64,000 nt of DNA from Apodemus sylvaticus. Its lineage: Eukaryota > Chordata > Mammalia > Rodentia > Muridae. The notes under the pieces are model-generated. The model saw only the letters and a program-made list of their open reading frames with translations, was not told the origin of the DNA and did not search any database. Shown piece after piece: positions 32,816-44,500 of the stretch (position 1 is the first letter of the stretch; each line of letters begins with the position of its first letter). The stretch spans positions 133,593,707 through 133,657,706 of the forward strand of contig NC_067495.1 in the NCBI RefSeq assembly GCF_947179515.1, in the 5' to 3' direction. The position numbers and the translations under genes were made by a program.

Positions 32816-33240
32816 GATTTTCTTAATTAGATTATTTGAAGCAAGAAGATCTACCCTAAATCTGGGCGAGACCTTCTGATAGGTTAGCCCAGGATGTGGA
32901 TACAGAAGAAGGAAGCTTTGCTTTTGGCCTCACTGTCCACTGGCAAGGCTTGCTCTGTTGCTTCACCCAGCACTTAATCCAGCTTCTTCAGAATTCCCAT
33001 GTAGACTGAAGACCAGCAGCTCTCCAGGAATTCTCCAGCACTCCAGCACCAGAGTGAGACTGCAGAGACAGCAAATCCCCTGAACAATATCCATCACGGT
33101 AGCCATGGTTGAACTACCCAGACCATAGCCTATAAGTCAATCCAAAACAATCTATGTACACATACACATACATACATATGCACACATATGTGTATGTAGA
33201 AATGTATATATAAAATGAGTATTTGTGTAGGGTGAAAATG

Positions 33241-33380
33241 ATGGGATGGCACGTGCCTTTAATCCAGCACTCTGGGAGGCAGAGGTAGGTGGATTTCTGA
33301 GTTTGAGGCCAGCCTGGTCTACAGAATGAGTTCCAGGACAGCCAGGGCTATACAGAGAAACCCTGTCTCGAAAAAAATTT
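33241..33380 (+). mobile_element. B1 SINE
   Basis: Sense B1 'gatgggatggcacgtgcctt' to 'gaaaccctgtctcgaaaaaa'. Confidence 0.9.
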
Positions 33381-33559
33381 GTAAACACATACACATATAT
33401 TTATTTGTTCTATAGGTTCTTTTCCTTTAAAGAACCCTGTCTAATACCATGTTGTTGAAAATTCATGGGTGCAACTTCCTTGACACATCTAGAAGACACA
33501 ATCTAGCAGGACTAGATGGTCCTCTGACTTAACAATATTTCTGTTTTGGAAACCTGGTC

Positions 33560-33690
33560 TTCTTTTTTAGGCCCGATTGGCTTAGAACGCACTATGTAAG
33601 TCAGACTGGCCTTAAATTCACAAAGATGTGCCTGCTTCTACCTTCTAAGTGTTAGGGTTAAAAGCCTGCACCACCACGCCCAGCTTCTTA
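33560..33690 (-). mobile_element. Diverged B1 SINE
   Basis: 'tcagactggccttaaattca', 'ctaagtgttagggttaaaag', 'cctgcaccaccacgcccagc'. Confidence 0.75.
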
Positions 33691-33699
33691 AAGTCTGTA

Positions 33700-34502
33700 T
33701 ATGCACTTTATTGAAATGTCTGTGTCTTTTGCCCATATGTTTTCCTGATTTTTTTTTTGCTTTAAGTTTTTGAATTTTGAAAGTTAGTCTATATCTTTTG
33801 TCCAATATTTTCCAAATATTTTGTTGTAGTTTACATTTGGTCTCTGCATGGGTATGTTTACTGCCCTTTTTTTAGGTGTGCTTGTGTGTCCTTGCATGTG
33901 TGTGAGTATGCATGCAGCATGTATCATGTGTGCAGGAGAGAGATCTGTTACTCTCCACCCTACCTTTTTAATTTCAAAATCACGAAATTCCATGGTTTTT
34001 GTTCTTACATTATCTTTGTCTGGCTTTGGTGTTATGGTACAACTGAAATGATAAAAAGAATTCTGAAAGCATCCCTTTCTTCTTTTCAGAAAGATATATT
34101 GGATAATTAGTGTGAGCTGTTTGTTAAAACACTTGGAAAAATTCTGCATTGGAAGCATTGCAGGTCCCATCTGGGGCCAGGAGCTGTCTGGGCCAGGAGC
34201 TGTCTTTTTAAAGAATTTTAAGTGCAAATGTAATTTCCTTCTTAGTTGCGCTGCTGGTTAAACAAGTTCCTACTGGCTGAGTTTTACTAACTGATGCTTT
34301 TTGCAGAAGTTGATTGATTTCACTATGTTCCCAAATGTGTGTGTATGTAGAGTTGTTTATAGTGTCTCTGTATAGTGAATGGCTACTGTCTGTTGTGCTA
34401 CACCCATTTCACCCTTGGTGTTAGCAATTTGTTCTCTAGTGGCTAGCTGACCTTGAGTTCAAATTCCAACAGAACCACTTTTCAAATGAAATTACACCTG
34501 AA
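33700..34502. other. AT-rich sequence, partly old antisense L1
   Basis: 33700-33845 resembles a decayed antisense L1 ('tgtctgtgtcttttgcccat', 'ttttgtccaatattttcc'). The rest is unassigned, with no coding region. Confidence 0.4.
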
Positions 34503-34665
34503 TTTATTTATTTTGAAGTATGTGTGTATGTGTGCAGGTGCAAGTGCCACGGTACATGCATAGAGGTCAGTAGGCAAATTGTGGTTGCCAGTTCTCTCCT
34601 TCCTGCAAGTGGGTCCAGAGAATCAAACGCCATCAGGCATGGCGGCTGGGCCTTCTCGCTGGCTC
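34503..34665 (-). mobile_element. B3-like SINE
   Basis: 'tttatttattttgaagtatg', 'ccagttctctccttcctgca', 'gggtccagagaatcaaacgc' follow the antisense B3 order. The head is lost. Confidence 0.65.
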
Positions 34666-34804
34666 TCAATCTGTTCCCTTACTCTAGCTCTCGCCCATTC
34701 TCTTGCACCTCTCTCTCTCATGTTGTGAGCATCATATGCCTTTTCAAAGAACAAAGTTTCATTGAGTTTTGATTTTTGTTTGTTTGTGCACTTTTGATTT
34801 GGGC

Positions 34805-34925
34805 AATTTCTTTTACTGAAAAAAGTAAACTCTCACACTGTAGCCAAGGTTGGCCTGGAACTCATGATGATCCTCCTGCCTCAGCCTGCCCAATACCAAG
34901 ATTATAGACATGAGCTTCTAGTTAT
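34805..34925 (-). mobile_element. Diverged B1-like SINE
   Basis: 'cacactgtagccaaggttgg', 'cctggaactcatgatgatcc', 'tcctgcctcagcctgcccaa'. Confidence 0.6.
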
Positions 34926-35099
34926 GTTCTATTGATTTACTGCCCTTTTTTTCGGTGTGCTTTCAAACATATGACTTACTGAACATTATCTTTTATGTTT
35001 CTTTCTTTGCTTTAGACTTTTTTTTAGATTATTTAAGATTGTGACTCAGATTGTTGATTTGATTCTTTTCTAACTTAAGTATTTATTAGTAAATACATT

Positions 35100-35572
35100 T
35101 TCTCTTTAATGTATAAAACTGCATTCTACAGGCCCTGAAGTGGGTAGGAACTCCACAGGAGACCAACAGAGTCAACTGACCTGGACCCTCGGTGCTCTCA
35201 GTGACTGAACCACCAACTGAAGAGCATACACAGGCTGGAAATAGCCCTGCTGCCACTGCACATATGTAGTAGATGTGCAACTTGGTCTTCATGTGGGTTC
35301 CAAACAACTGGAGTGGGGGCTGGCCCCAAAGCAGTTGCCTGTATGTAGTATATGTTCTTTTAGCTGGGCTGCCTTGTCTGGTCTCACTGAGAGAGGAAGC
35401 ACCTAGCCTCATAGAGACTTGAAGTGCCAGGGTTGGGGGATATGGGGCGGGGCACCCACTCAGAGGAGAAGGGGAAGGGGAGGGGGAAGAACTGTGGAAG
35501 GGGGGGGGTAACCAGGAGGAAGGCAGTGAGCAGGATGTAAAGTGAATACATAAGTTAATGGGAAAAAAAAAA
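35100..35572 (+). mobile_element. L1 3' UTR, medium age
   Basis: Typical mouse L1 3' UTR: 'aactggagtgggggctggcc', 'agctgggctgccttgtctgg', 'gacttgaagtgccagggttg', a G-run near 35500 and 'gcaggatgtaaagtgaatac', then poly(A). It contains no ORF2 sequence. Confidence 0.85.
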
Positions 35573-35589
35573 CCCAGGATCTACAAATA

Positions 35590-36850
35590 GTGATTTGCTC
35601 AACTTCATTTGAAATCACTTCAGTATTTAAAAAAATGTTTTGAGGCTTTTCTTTTGATGTGTGTGTTATTTAGAAGATGTTTTGTATTTTCCAAATGCTT
35701 AGAAATTTTCTTGTTCACTTTAATTCATGAACTGGCTCTTGGCCTTTTGGTTACAATCAAGTGGAGATTTCTTTATGGTTGATAGTAAAACGTAAACTCT
35801 TCCAATTCTTCTCTAAATTTGAGATCTGCTATATGGCACAGAGTATGATCTATGGCAGTATCAGGTTCCAAGGTTACATGAAAAGAATGTGCACCCTGCT
35901 GTTGGTGCATAGAATGTTCTATAAATGCTAAGATCCTTGGGTTGATTGAGTTCGTCTCCATCTGCTGATTTTCTGTTTGGTTTCTCTGTCCATTGTTAAG
36001 GGAGGCATGTTGAAGTGTTAGCCACAGTTGTGGGTTTGTCTTTCTCCTTCCCACTATGCTAGTTTTTGCTTCCCAGACAGTTCTGTTCTTCAGTTTGGCA
36101 TGCGTTCATTTATGATGTAGTAGACTGGCTCTTTTCTCATTCTCATTTTGTTTTTATTATCTTTTATCATTATATTCTCTGTCTTTGATATTTTGCTTTT
36201 CCTGGTCCTAACTTCCTATTGGTAATTTGAACGTTGTGAGAACCTGCTTTTGGTTGTCTCCAGAACTTTGCTGTTTATCTCTCCCTGTAGCTCTGCTCTG
36301 TGGTTGCTCTAGGCATCATAACATCCATATAAGTTATCATTGCTGTCATCACTGCAACAATTTGGGTGAAGTGTTGAAACTCTCCCTTCCAGTACACTCT
36401 CTGGTTTAGAATACAATTATCTTTTTGTGTACTGTTATTTCTAAACCCTGAATTGTATGCTCATTAGGCAAGTGCTTTACCAAATGGCTAAAAAAAAAAA
36501 AAAGTTAGCCCCTATAATTGCCTTAAATAGTTCCATGATCAGCTCAAGGTACTGCTAGAATTTTTGCTTCAACATAAAATGTGATTTAGAAAACTCAAGA
36601 GAGGACAAAAAATATGTATCCTATTTTTGTGCGTCCTAGTCCTATTCTTTCTTCCTGACAATGATACTTATTTCCTCGTTTCCTGTCTATTTATAGAAGT
36701 TCCTGTGAACATTCTTTCCTGCTGGCCTCACAGTCCTTTAGTTTGTCTTCAACTGAGAACGTCTTGATTTCACCTTCATTCCTGGACAGAAGTTTTGAGT
36801 TGGCAGTTATTTGTTTCAGCCCTTAAAGACATCACTTCCTGGTAAGCATA
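35590..36850 (-). mobile_element. Ancient L1 ORF2 remnant
   Basis: Antisense L1 landmarks: 'tttgtattttccaaatgctt', 'gcatagaatgttctataaat', 'ccttgggttgattgagttcg', 'ttgatttcaccttcattcct'. Heavily decayed, no frame left. Confidence 0.6.
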
Positions 36851-36857
36851 ATGACAT

Positions 36858-36965
36858 ATAATTGAAATCTCAAGGCACTTGGGAAGCTGGAGCAGGAGGA
36901 TCAAGTGTTTGAGTTCAAGACCATCCTCTACTACATAGCAAGACCCTGGCTATGTAGTAGAAAAG
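36858..36965 (+). mobile_element. Diverged B1-like SINE
   Basis: 'ctcaaggcacttgggaagct', 'gttcaagaccatcctctact', then 'acatagcaagaccctggc'. Confidence 0.6.
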
Positions 36966-37139
36966 AAAAAAGGCACTTTATTTTTTCTTTCAGGTTTCTG
37001 ATGAGAAAATAGCCATTATGCAAATAATTTCCCCATTCACAGGGATGTCAGTTCTCCATATGATTTTCTCTTTGTACTTAGTTATCAGATACCTTTAAAA
37101 AATTACTGTTTATTATTATTATTGTTATTATTATTATTT

Positions 37140-37290
37140 CGGGGGGCATTGAGATAGGATTTCTCTGTGTAGTCCTGGCTTTCCTGGAACTCACTCTGTA
37201 AACCAGGGTGGCCTTAAACTCCAACATCCACCGAAGTCTGCTTCCAGAGTGCTGGGATTAAAGGTATATGCCACCACCAGCATCTGGCTC
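37140..37290 (-). mobile_element. B1 SINE
   Basis: Antisense B1: 'gagataggatttctctgtg', 'gtaaaccagggtggccttaa', 'gagtgctgggattaaaggta'. Preceded by a (TTA)n run at 37108-37140. Confidence 0.8.
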
Positions 37291-37384
37291 TTTAATTATT
37301 TTTAAGTTTATGAATTTATGCGGCACATGCTTACCTTAGTACACATGTCAGAGGACAACTTTCCATTCTCTCCTTACACCATGA

Positions 37385-37950
37385 ATAGAATCAACATAGA
37401 AATCTACCAACTGATGGATGGATATTAAAAGTGTAGTAAATACGCTCAATGGAAAATTATTCAGCTATAAAGGAAATGAAGTCATGAAATTTGAACGTAA
37501 AAATGGATGGAACTGGAAAAAATATACTGAATGCAATCATTCAGGCTCTAAAACACAAATAGCAGATGTTCCCTCTTATATGAGGATCCCAGCTTCAAAT
37601 CTTTTAGTACATATACTCTAGGAAACTAGAATCAGGCCATTGATGTTAAGGTGGAGACATGCATGTAGGGATGACAGAATAAAAGTAAAATTAAAGTAGA
37701 GGAGGGATTACCAGGGGTGGAAGTGTTCAAGGGGGGGGGATGCTGCAGATAGGAAAACAAGGGGCCAGGGGAAGCTAAAACAAAAGGAGATACGCAGAAA
37801 GAAGCTACTTGGGAATGTATGATCTTGCAATCAAAGTAAAAAGTACAGTACGAGAGGATAGTAGAATATACCTTAATATGAAAGAACAGAGGGAGAATCC
37901 TGGGGACTGGCAGAGTAAGCAGCAGAGAGAACAATGGTAAGGGATGCAGG
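37385..37950 (+). mobile_element. Older L1 3' end
   Basis: Sense ORF2 end ('attattcagctataaaggaa', 'aaaaatggatggaactggaa') followed by a decayed 3' UTR with a G-run at 37732. Confidence 0.65.
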
Positions 37951-37997
37951 AACCAAACTCGACTAGCTTATAAGGTGATACCACTATCTATTTCTAT

Positions 37998-38067
37998 TTT
38001 TTAAATTTTCTATATTCCTTGTTTACATTCTGAATGCTTTCCCATTTCCCGGTTCCCCCCTCCCCCA
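37998..38067 (-). mobile_element. Tiny (70-bp) L1 insertion
   Basis: Only the last ~70 bp of an L1 3' UTR, antisense ('attccttgtttacattctga', 'cccatttcccggttccccc'). Flanked by the perfect 15-bp duplication ACTATCTATTTCTAT (37983-37997 and 38068-38082). Confidence 0.85.
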
Positions 38068-38082
38068 ACTATCTATTTCTAT

Positions 38083-38861
38083 CAACGTTTTAACTGTTTA
38101 AAAATACCAACATTAGTGAACAATGCTGCTTCCAAAAGACATGGGTTCTTTTCATGAAAATCTCAGTTCCAGGCTCAGGTTACCTTCCTACCAGTTATTG
38201 ATCAGAGGCCATTATTCTTGGTTGTCCCCTTAACTAGATGCTAAGACCTGATTGCAGAAGATACCATATACTTTTATTGCAGGACACAGAGAAATTGATC
38301 TTAAGCTTACCAGGAAACTCTCATTGCTGAGTAGGGCTGGAAGGTACTTTGAGGTATCTAAGTAAAAAGGAAGAAATGATAGTTTTAGTTTATTCTAAGA
38401 TGGCTAGTTTTCATAGTGCTGGAAGGTGCTGTTCAGGCCGCTGCAGAAGAAAATACATCAAAGGTTTTGTCCAGAACTTCACTCTGTATGCTATAGTAGT
38501 GACCTTCAAGGCAACACTGATGTAATAATAGTGAACAGGCTGTTGATGGATCCAACCAAGTACTCTCTTAATTGGATATAAAGTCTGCTCCATAGGAGGG
38601 AGGGAATGTCTGGTATTGTAAATGTATGCAAAAACTATGGCTTGGGAAATTATAGGCCCTAAGAGAAAAGTATTAATATTGTTGTGCTAACTGGTCATGT
38701 GGTCAAACTGCCTTCTAAGTGTTTATATTTATAGCCATGGATGTGTCCTGCTCCCAGCCTTGATTGGAGAAGCTTATTGCAGTCCATAGTGATTAACACA
38801 AAGACACATTGCTGTTCAAAATACAAAGAATAAGCCATTCTGAATGTACAGCCATAAATGA
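38083..38861. other. Unassigned intergenic sequence
   Basis: No recognised repeat or gene. Confidence 0.4.
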
Positions 38862-38993
38862 GACACCTATATCACCTATACCCTACTCCACTTCACCCAT
38901 GACCACCAAGGCTTGGGGACATCATGGGACACCTATATCACCTATACCCTACCCCACTTCACCCATGACCACCAAGGCTTGGGGACATCATGG
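38862..38993. repeat. 66-bp tandem duplication
   Basis: Two adjacent 66-bp copies (38862-38927 and 38928-38993), nearly identical, each beginning 'gacacctatatcacctatac'. The first 37 bp of the unit reappear at 39604-39640. Confidence 0.9.
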
Positions 38994-39019
38994 AAGAGGA
39001 AACAGACAGTATAAAACGA

Positions 39020-39145
39020 TTTCTGCGTTCAAGGCCAGCCTGGTCTACAGAGTAAGTTCCAGGACATCCAGGGCTACACAGAGAAACCCTGTCTCGACAA
39101 AAAACTAAAAAACTTAAAAACTTAAAAAAAAAAAAAAAAACCCGA
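39020..39145 (+). mobile_element. 5'-truncated B1 SINE
   Basis: Starts at 'gatttctgcgttcaaggcca' and runs to 'gaaaccctgtctcgacaaaa', with an A-rich tail. The head is missing. Confidence 0.85.
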
Positions 39146-39640
39146 AAAAGCTGGAGATGGGGATAGAGAGAGGCTACCATCATTGTATACATGGGTGACA
39201 TTTTCAAAGAATAAATTGAAATGAAATGACGAAGAAAGTCTGCAAGATGGCTCAGCTAGTTCATGTGGCCAACTGCAGGCCTGCTCATCTGAGTTTGGTC
39301 AGGGGATCCCACAAAGTGACAGAAGAGACCTGGCTCCCTTTGACCCCCCCCCCTACATGTGTGATTGTCTTCTGACCTCCACACACCCACAAAAGTAAAC
39401 AAAAGTGTTGTGGTACATTAGCTTTCAAACATAAATTGGCTGGGGGATTAACATGAGTTTCTATGTTCATCCTTAAGATGTTCTGATAGGTTAGACATAA
39501 GAAGAGTTTGGTCTTGGCCAATGCTTCTGGTTCAGTGTAACAGTTTTACTGAACTGCGTTGAAATAGCTACCCAATTGTTCTGAACTGATTACTCATCTG
39601 AGAGACACCTATATCACCTACACCCTACCCCACCTCACCC

Positions 39641-39828
39641 GTGAATGCATGCTCAATTTGTTATATCCAGGTATAAAAGGAGTTAAATGTTCATAGATTG
39701 TACAGAATGATGGGCTTTAAAAATAGTTGATAAAGTGAATAGAAAAAAATCACAAATTATGTGACCCTAATCAGTAGTGGTTAGGGATGGTGACATCTGG
39801 GGAAAATGGGGAGATAATAGCTATAGAA
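39641..39828. repeat. Direct duplication, copy A (188 bp)
   Basis: From 'gtgaatgcatgctcaatttg' to 'gataatagctatagaa'. Matches 40294-40480 at roughly 98% by eye. Confidence 0.9.
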
Positions 39829-40293
39829 TTACCAACTGAGTTTAAGGAGTAAGAAAATGACTACCCACATGCTACCCAGCCCCTACTCCAAGCTGTTTTG
39901 GTTCTATTAGTCTGGAATGAGACTAGAATATTCAACACTTTCAAAAGTTTCTCTGGAGGTCATTTCAAAAAGTTTTTATTGGACTGTAGACAGAAGACCT
40001 AAAAGGGAAGGCTTCTCCAGAATGCTAGAGATGCCCTAGTCCCAAGAGACTTGACATCTTTCTCCGTTCTCTGAGGACACCAGACACACACGTGGTACAC
40101 AATATGCACACAGGCCAAACGCCCAGGTACCTAAAATAAAAATTAATTTAAAATATTTAATTGTTGATAGCAGAGTGTGGTGATAAATATATGTTTCAAA
40201 GTCTAAAATAGTTTCCTAGATAAAATATACTCATAGTAGCATCATTGAAAAATATTTCTAAAATGGAAACAACTTAACTATGCATACAAAATG

Positions 40294-40480
40294 GTGAATG
40301 CATGCTCATTTGTTATATCCAGGTATAAAAGCAGTTAAATGTTCATAGATTGTACAGAATGATGGGCCTTAAAAATAGTTGATAAAGTGAATAGAAAAAA
40401 ATCACAAATTATGTGACCCTAATCAGTAGTGGTTAGGGATGGTGACATCTGGGGAAAATGGGGAGATAATAGCTATAGAA
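40294..40480. repeat. Direct duplication, copy B (187 bp)
   Basis: Same orientation as copy A, with 3-4 differences, including one missing base in 'gctcatttg' and c/g changes near 40330. About 465 bp separates the copies. Confidence 0.9.
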
Positions 40481-40587
40481 CTTCTATTGGAGCAGGGAAT
40501 GAAATGTTCTGACTGTGATGATTGTATGATACCTTATAAATATACTATATACAACAGGATTGGAGTCTTTAAAATGGATGGATTTCA

Positions 40588-40680
40588 GGGCTGGAGTTTA
40601 AATTGGTGGTTCTCTTTGCTTTGTGTGCCTAAGGCCCTGAATTCAATCCCTAGAACTGCAAAGCAATTTTAAAAAATTAA
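40588..40680 (+). mobile_element. ID-like SINE
   Basis: 'gggctggagtttaaattggt', 'gtgtgcctaaggccctgaat', 'tcaatccctagaactgcaaa'. Confidence 0.6.
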
Positions 40681-40964
40681 AAGGATGAATTTTATGGTCT
40701 GTGTATTCTATGTCAATAAAAACCCTCACCAAGTAATATCCAATCCAGTCTAGTAACTGGTACTTTAATTGTGTCTGATGCGTGTTCTCGTAGCATTACC
40801 TGAAGTAACTATGATATATTCGAGAAATTTAGTAAACAGCCTTAGGTGATAAGGAACAACTAAAGGGTTTCTCTCTTCTCTTGTATTAAATATATATATA
40901 TTTAAATATATATATATTTCCCACTATGGAGATTCCTTAACAAATTAAAATGGAATTGTTATAT

Positions 40965-41265
40965 AAGTCAGCTATATCACTCCTGGGCATATACTCAAAG
41001 GATTCTGTTCTGCCACAGAAATACTTACATATCCATGTTCATTGCTGCATTATTCACAATAGCGATAGAAATGGCAGAGTTGCTCATCAACAGAAGAAAG
41101 GCTAACGAAAATGTGACATATGTACACAATGAGATTTTTATTCAGCCATAAAGAAAGATAATATTATGAAATTTGTAGGGAAATGGATGGATCTGGAAAG
41201 TATTATATTGAGATGAACCAGGTTCAGAAAGACAAAACTCCCACATTCTTTCTCATAGGCAGATC
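40965..41265 (+). mobile_element. Older L1 ORF2 3' fragment
   Basis: Sense order 'atcactcctgggcatatact', 'cattgctgcattattcacaa', 'aatggatggatctggaaagt', 'tgaaccaggttcagaaagac'. Stops and indels throughout. Confidence 0.75.
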
Positions 41266-41924
41266 TTAATTTTATTTCTTGACTTTGGCACACTTATGTA
41301 TGGTGTATGGTGACTGCATTCACCACATCCCTCCCGTATGCCTCCTCCTTTCCCTTCTTCTCACCTAGCCCCCCTCTTGGTGGCTACGTTAGAGAGAGTG
41401 TCCCCCTCTCCTCCGGCAGCCATTGACAGTCATTAGCTTTCTTTACCACAGGATGGAGCTTCTTAGGAACCTTCTGGACCTTGGTCCACACCCAGCCCAG
41501 TGTTTCGACCTGTGTAATGAGAGCATGTGTGGGAAGGTGGATGGACTCTGAAACGATGGGGTCAACACAAGGGAAAAAGAAATGATGGGGAGCAGCCACA
41601 GGCGCGGGGCGTGGAGTGGAAAGGTCCTGGGGGGTGGGGGAGGGCACGAGAACAGAGTGGGGAGAAAGTACGAAAGCAAAACAACTAAAGTAAGTTTTAT
41701 TTGGAAAATGCCATGATGAAACCTAATTCTTTATATGCTAATAAAATCAATGCTATTTCCTGAAACGTGTTAGTAACGTATTAGAATACATTTAATTTAA
41801 TCATTCTCTTGGTTTAGCATGCTTGTCAAGCAGCAATGAACTGTTCACATATTTGATCTGCTTTACACAATAGGAAATGGTCTGCCTACTTGGTTTTTCT
41901 GTTTGGTTCTATGGGGGTTTTATT
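41266..41924. other. Unassigned sequence
   Basis: C/T-rich to 41400, then unique-looking. A minus-strand open frame at 41647-41384 (87 codons) has no recognised similarity and only a low-complexity Pro/Thr/His content. Confidence 0.4.
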
Positions 41925-42075
41925 TGTCTGTCTTGAGACAGGGACTCACACTATGGCCCTGGCTGGCCTACAACTTATAATACGGACCAGGATGGCCTGA
42001 AACTTCGTGCTGCTCCTCTGGCTGTTGCCTCCCCAGTGCTAGAATTAAAGTTCTGCACAGCCTCATTCAGCTACT
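41925..42075 (-). mobile_element. Diverged B1 SINE
   Basis: 'cttgagacagggactcacac', 'tatggccctggctggcctac', 'ccccagtgctagaattaaag'. Confidence 0.75.
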
Positions 42076-42364
42076 AACTGTGAACTGCGTTTGACATTCC
42101 ATCTACATATGTCTCCATGTTTGACACTACGGTAGATGCATTTTCACACATTTTATTATATAGACATGCAAACAAAAATTGAACCAGAAGTACCTTTTCT
42201 GTCTCTTTTCATATACTATTGAGAAAAGTATTATGATGGCTTTTTATCTACGGAATGACCGAATGATAGTTCATCATAATGTATGAAGTATAATTTATAT
42301 CATGTCTTGTTTTGAAAGACTTAAGTTGTAATTCATTTCCTTCCCATGGATTTTGCCTTTGGAA

Positions 42365-42900
42365 GGCAGATACGAACACTAAAAAACAAAACTATGAATG
42401 TACTGAGAGAAAATATTTAATTCGTTTATGATGCCAGATTAGGAAGAGCTTTTAACTCCTGACAGGAAACTGAGAAACCATAATGAATATGAAAGTCAAG
42501 CTTAATGGTAGAAAAATTAAAAGGTTTTGCTGGCATTATAAACAAAGTTAAAATATGTATTAATAAATTGGATTAAATAGTTACAACACATAACAGGGAC
42601 AATAGTGTTACTGTTTAATAAGCTCATGGAAAATATTTTTAAAATTCAGACTTCAATGGGAAAGTGGATAAAGGATATGAATTAATTTATAGGAAATCAA
42701 ATACAACTGGCCCATAAACTTATGCAAGCTGTTTGGTTACACTAATTAAATAAATACAAACTAAAACAAGGATGTAACAACTTTGCCTATTAGCTTTGCA
42801 AGACTTAAAAATAATGAAAGGAAACTTGTTTGAACGTACATATGGGAAGAGAGATTCAAATGCAGCAACTATGATGGGCATTGATACAAAAACATCAAAA
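42365..42900 (+). mobile_element. Ancient L1 ORF2 remnant
   Basis: Decayed sense L1: 'cttcaatgggaaagtggata', 'aaggatatgaattaatttat', 'acaaactaaaacaaggatgt', 'tatgatgggcattgatacaa'. Confidence 0.55.
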
Positions 42901-43179
42901 GGAGAATTTGGGGGTCAGGTGTGGATCTTGTAAGTTTAAGAAACTCCCTGAGATTAATTAATCTAATTTCTGAGCCTCCTTTCAGAAAGGTTTCTTTCAG
43001 GAAGTATCTGTATAGCTTCACCAAGGATTTAAGCTAATGGGCTCTGCAGCCAGGGGACGCCTCTCTGATGACTGGACAAGGCAGTCATCCGTGAGTATAG
43101 CAGAATATCTTTAGAAATTATTTTCTTTTTCTTTTTTCTTTTGTGCCAGTCCTGTTTGGTTCTACCCTCTGTCTCTGGG

Positions 43180-44125
43180 CTATCCAGTCTCCAGTTCCTG
43201 GCCATCCAGGCAGTGCAGGGCATGGACTCTCATGGCAGGAGTCTCAAGTAAAACCAGACATTGATTGGCCACTCTCACAAGTTCTCCACCACCATCGATT
43301 ACCACCCCAGCAGAGATTGTGGATGGAGGAGGTTTTTGTGGCTGGGTTGGTGCCCAGGTTTCTCTTTTCATAGCCCGCAGAGTACCTTCCTGCACCAAAG
43401 AGACCAGAACTTAGGGTTCTGGGTTTCATGCAGGGACCTGCTCTTCTCTCTGGTTCAATGAGCTGTGTGGGTGTCATCCTTGGCAATGGGACTCCCCTGT
43501 CAGGTTTTAGAGAATGGCCCTCTGCCACAGCATCAGACTGGGTACTTTAGGGATTTCCACGCGATCCCTTCGGCCAATAACTCAACGGAAGGCAGCCCAG
43601 TCACTCCACCGGAAGCCTTGTGAACTACATTAGAAGGCCAGTTCAGACTTGGTATCGAATCCTCACTAAGGTCGCCTTCATAGGTTCCATGAAGTTTCCA
43701 CTGCACTAGGGTTCTACAGCACCCCCCAGTAAATGCCCTCCCTCTATAGCCATCTCCCCTCACCTCTTCCATCTGATCCCACTCTCATTCCCACCCACCC
43801 CCAAAATCTATTCTATTTCCCCTTCCCAGGGAGATCTATGCACCACCACCACCACCAGAGCCAGGACTCCTCTTTACCTAAGCTCTCCGGGTTTGTGGAC
43901 TGTAGCTTGATTATCATTTACTTAATAGCTAATACCTACTTATAAGGGAGTTCATACCATATTTGTCTTTCTGAGTCTGGCTTACCTCACTCAGGATAAT
44001 TTTTTTCTAGTTCCATCCATTTGCCTGCAAATTTCATGTTGTCATTTTTAACACCTTAATAATACTCCATTGTTTAAAAGTTTATCCACATTGTTTATCT
44101 ATTCTTTGGTTAAGAAACATCTAGG
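43180..44125 (-). mobile_element. Older rodent L1 3' end (Lx-type)
   Basis: Antisense 3' UTR then ORF2 end: 'ccagttcctggccatccagg', 'tcccctgtcaggttttagag', 'ggcttacctcactcaggata', 'ttccatccatttgcctgcaa'. About 950 bp, 5'-truncated; minus-strand peptides are broken by stops. Confidence 0.8.
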
Positions 44126-44127
44126 GA

Positions 44128-44172
44128 GCTGGGTGGTGGTGGTGCACACCTTTAATACCAGCACACCTTTAA
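44128..44172 (+). mobile_element. 3'-truncated B1 head
   Basis: 'gagctgggtggtggtggtgc', 'acacctttaataccagcac', with 'acacctttaat' repeated, then directly into an A/GA tract. Only the first ~45 bp of a B1. Confidence 0.8.
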
Positions 44173-44174
44173 TT

Positions 44175-44186
44175 TAAAAAAAAAAC

Positions 44187-44217
<31 letters not shown>

Positions 44218-44310
44218 AAGAAAGAAAGAAAGAAAAGAAAAGAAAAAAGAAAAGAAAAGAAAAAAGTAAAGAAAAAGAAAGTAAAGAAAAAAAAGAAAAA
44301 GAAACAGAGA
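44175..44310. repeat. (GAAA)n/(GA)n purine tract
   Basis: About 130 bp of pure purine between two oppositely oriented B1 pieces, followed by a short TTTC-rich run at 44314-44337. The two strands could pair as an imperfect hairpin. Confidence 0.9.
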
Positions 44311-44339
44311 GTTTCTCTTTCTTTTTTCTTTTTTGGTTT

Positions 44340-44500
44340 TTGTTTGTTTGTTCAAGACAGGGTTTCTCTGTGTAGCCCTGGCTGTCCTGAACTCACTCTG
44401 TAGACCAGGCTGGCCTCGAACTCAGAAATCCGCCTGCCTCTGCCTCCCAAGTGCTGGGATTAAAGGCGTGCGCCACCACCAACACCACTACTACCTGGCT
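44340..44500 (-). mobile_element. B1 SINE
   Basis: Antisense, nearly consensus B1 (missing one G in 'gtcctgaactcactctgtag'), ending 'ggcgtgcgccaccaccaac'. Confidence 0.9.

Larger units (their letters stand above)
32367..33455. mobile_element. Unassigned ancient mammalian repeat, interrupted
   Basis: Begins 'tgtgatggctaatcttgact' and ends 'aaagaaccctgtctaatacc', edges of a widespread old mammalian element that I cannot name with confidence. Interrupted by the (TTTC)n-B1 block at 32450-32815 and the B1 at 33241. Confidence 0.45.

Noticed and set aside
40886..40918. AT-rich palindrome (TATATATATTTAAATATATATAT-like)
   Set aside because: A simple AT microsatellite can explain it; no evidence of an origin or a regulatory role.
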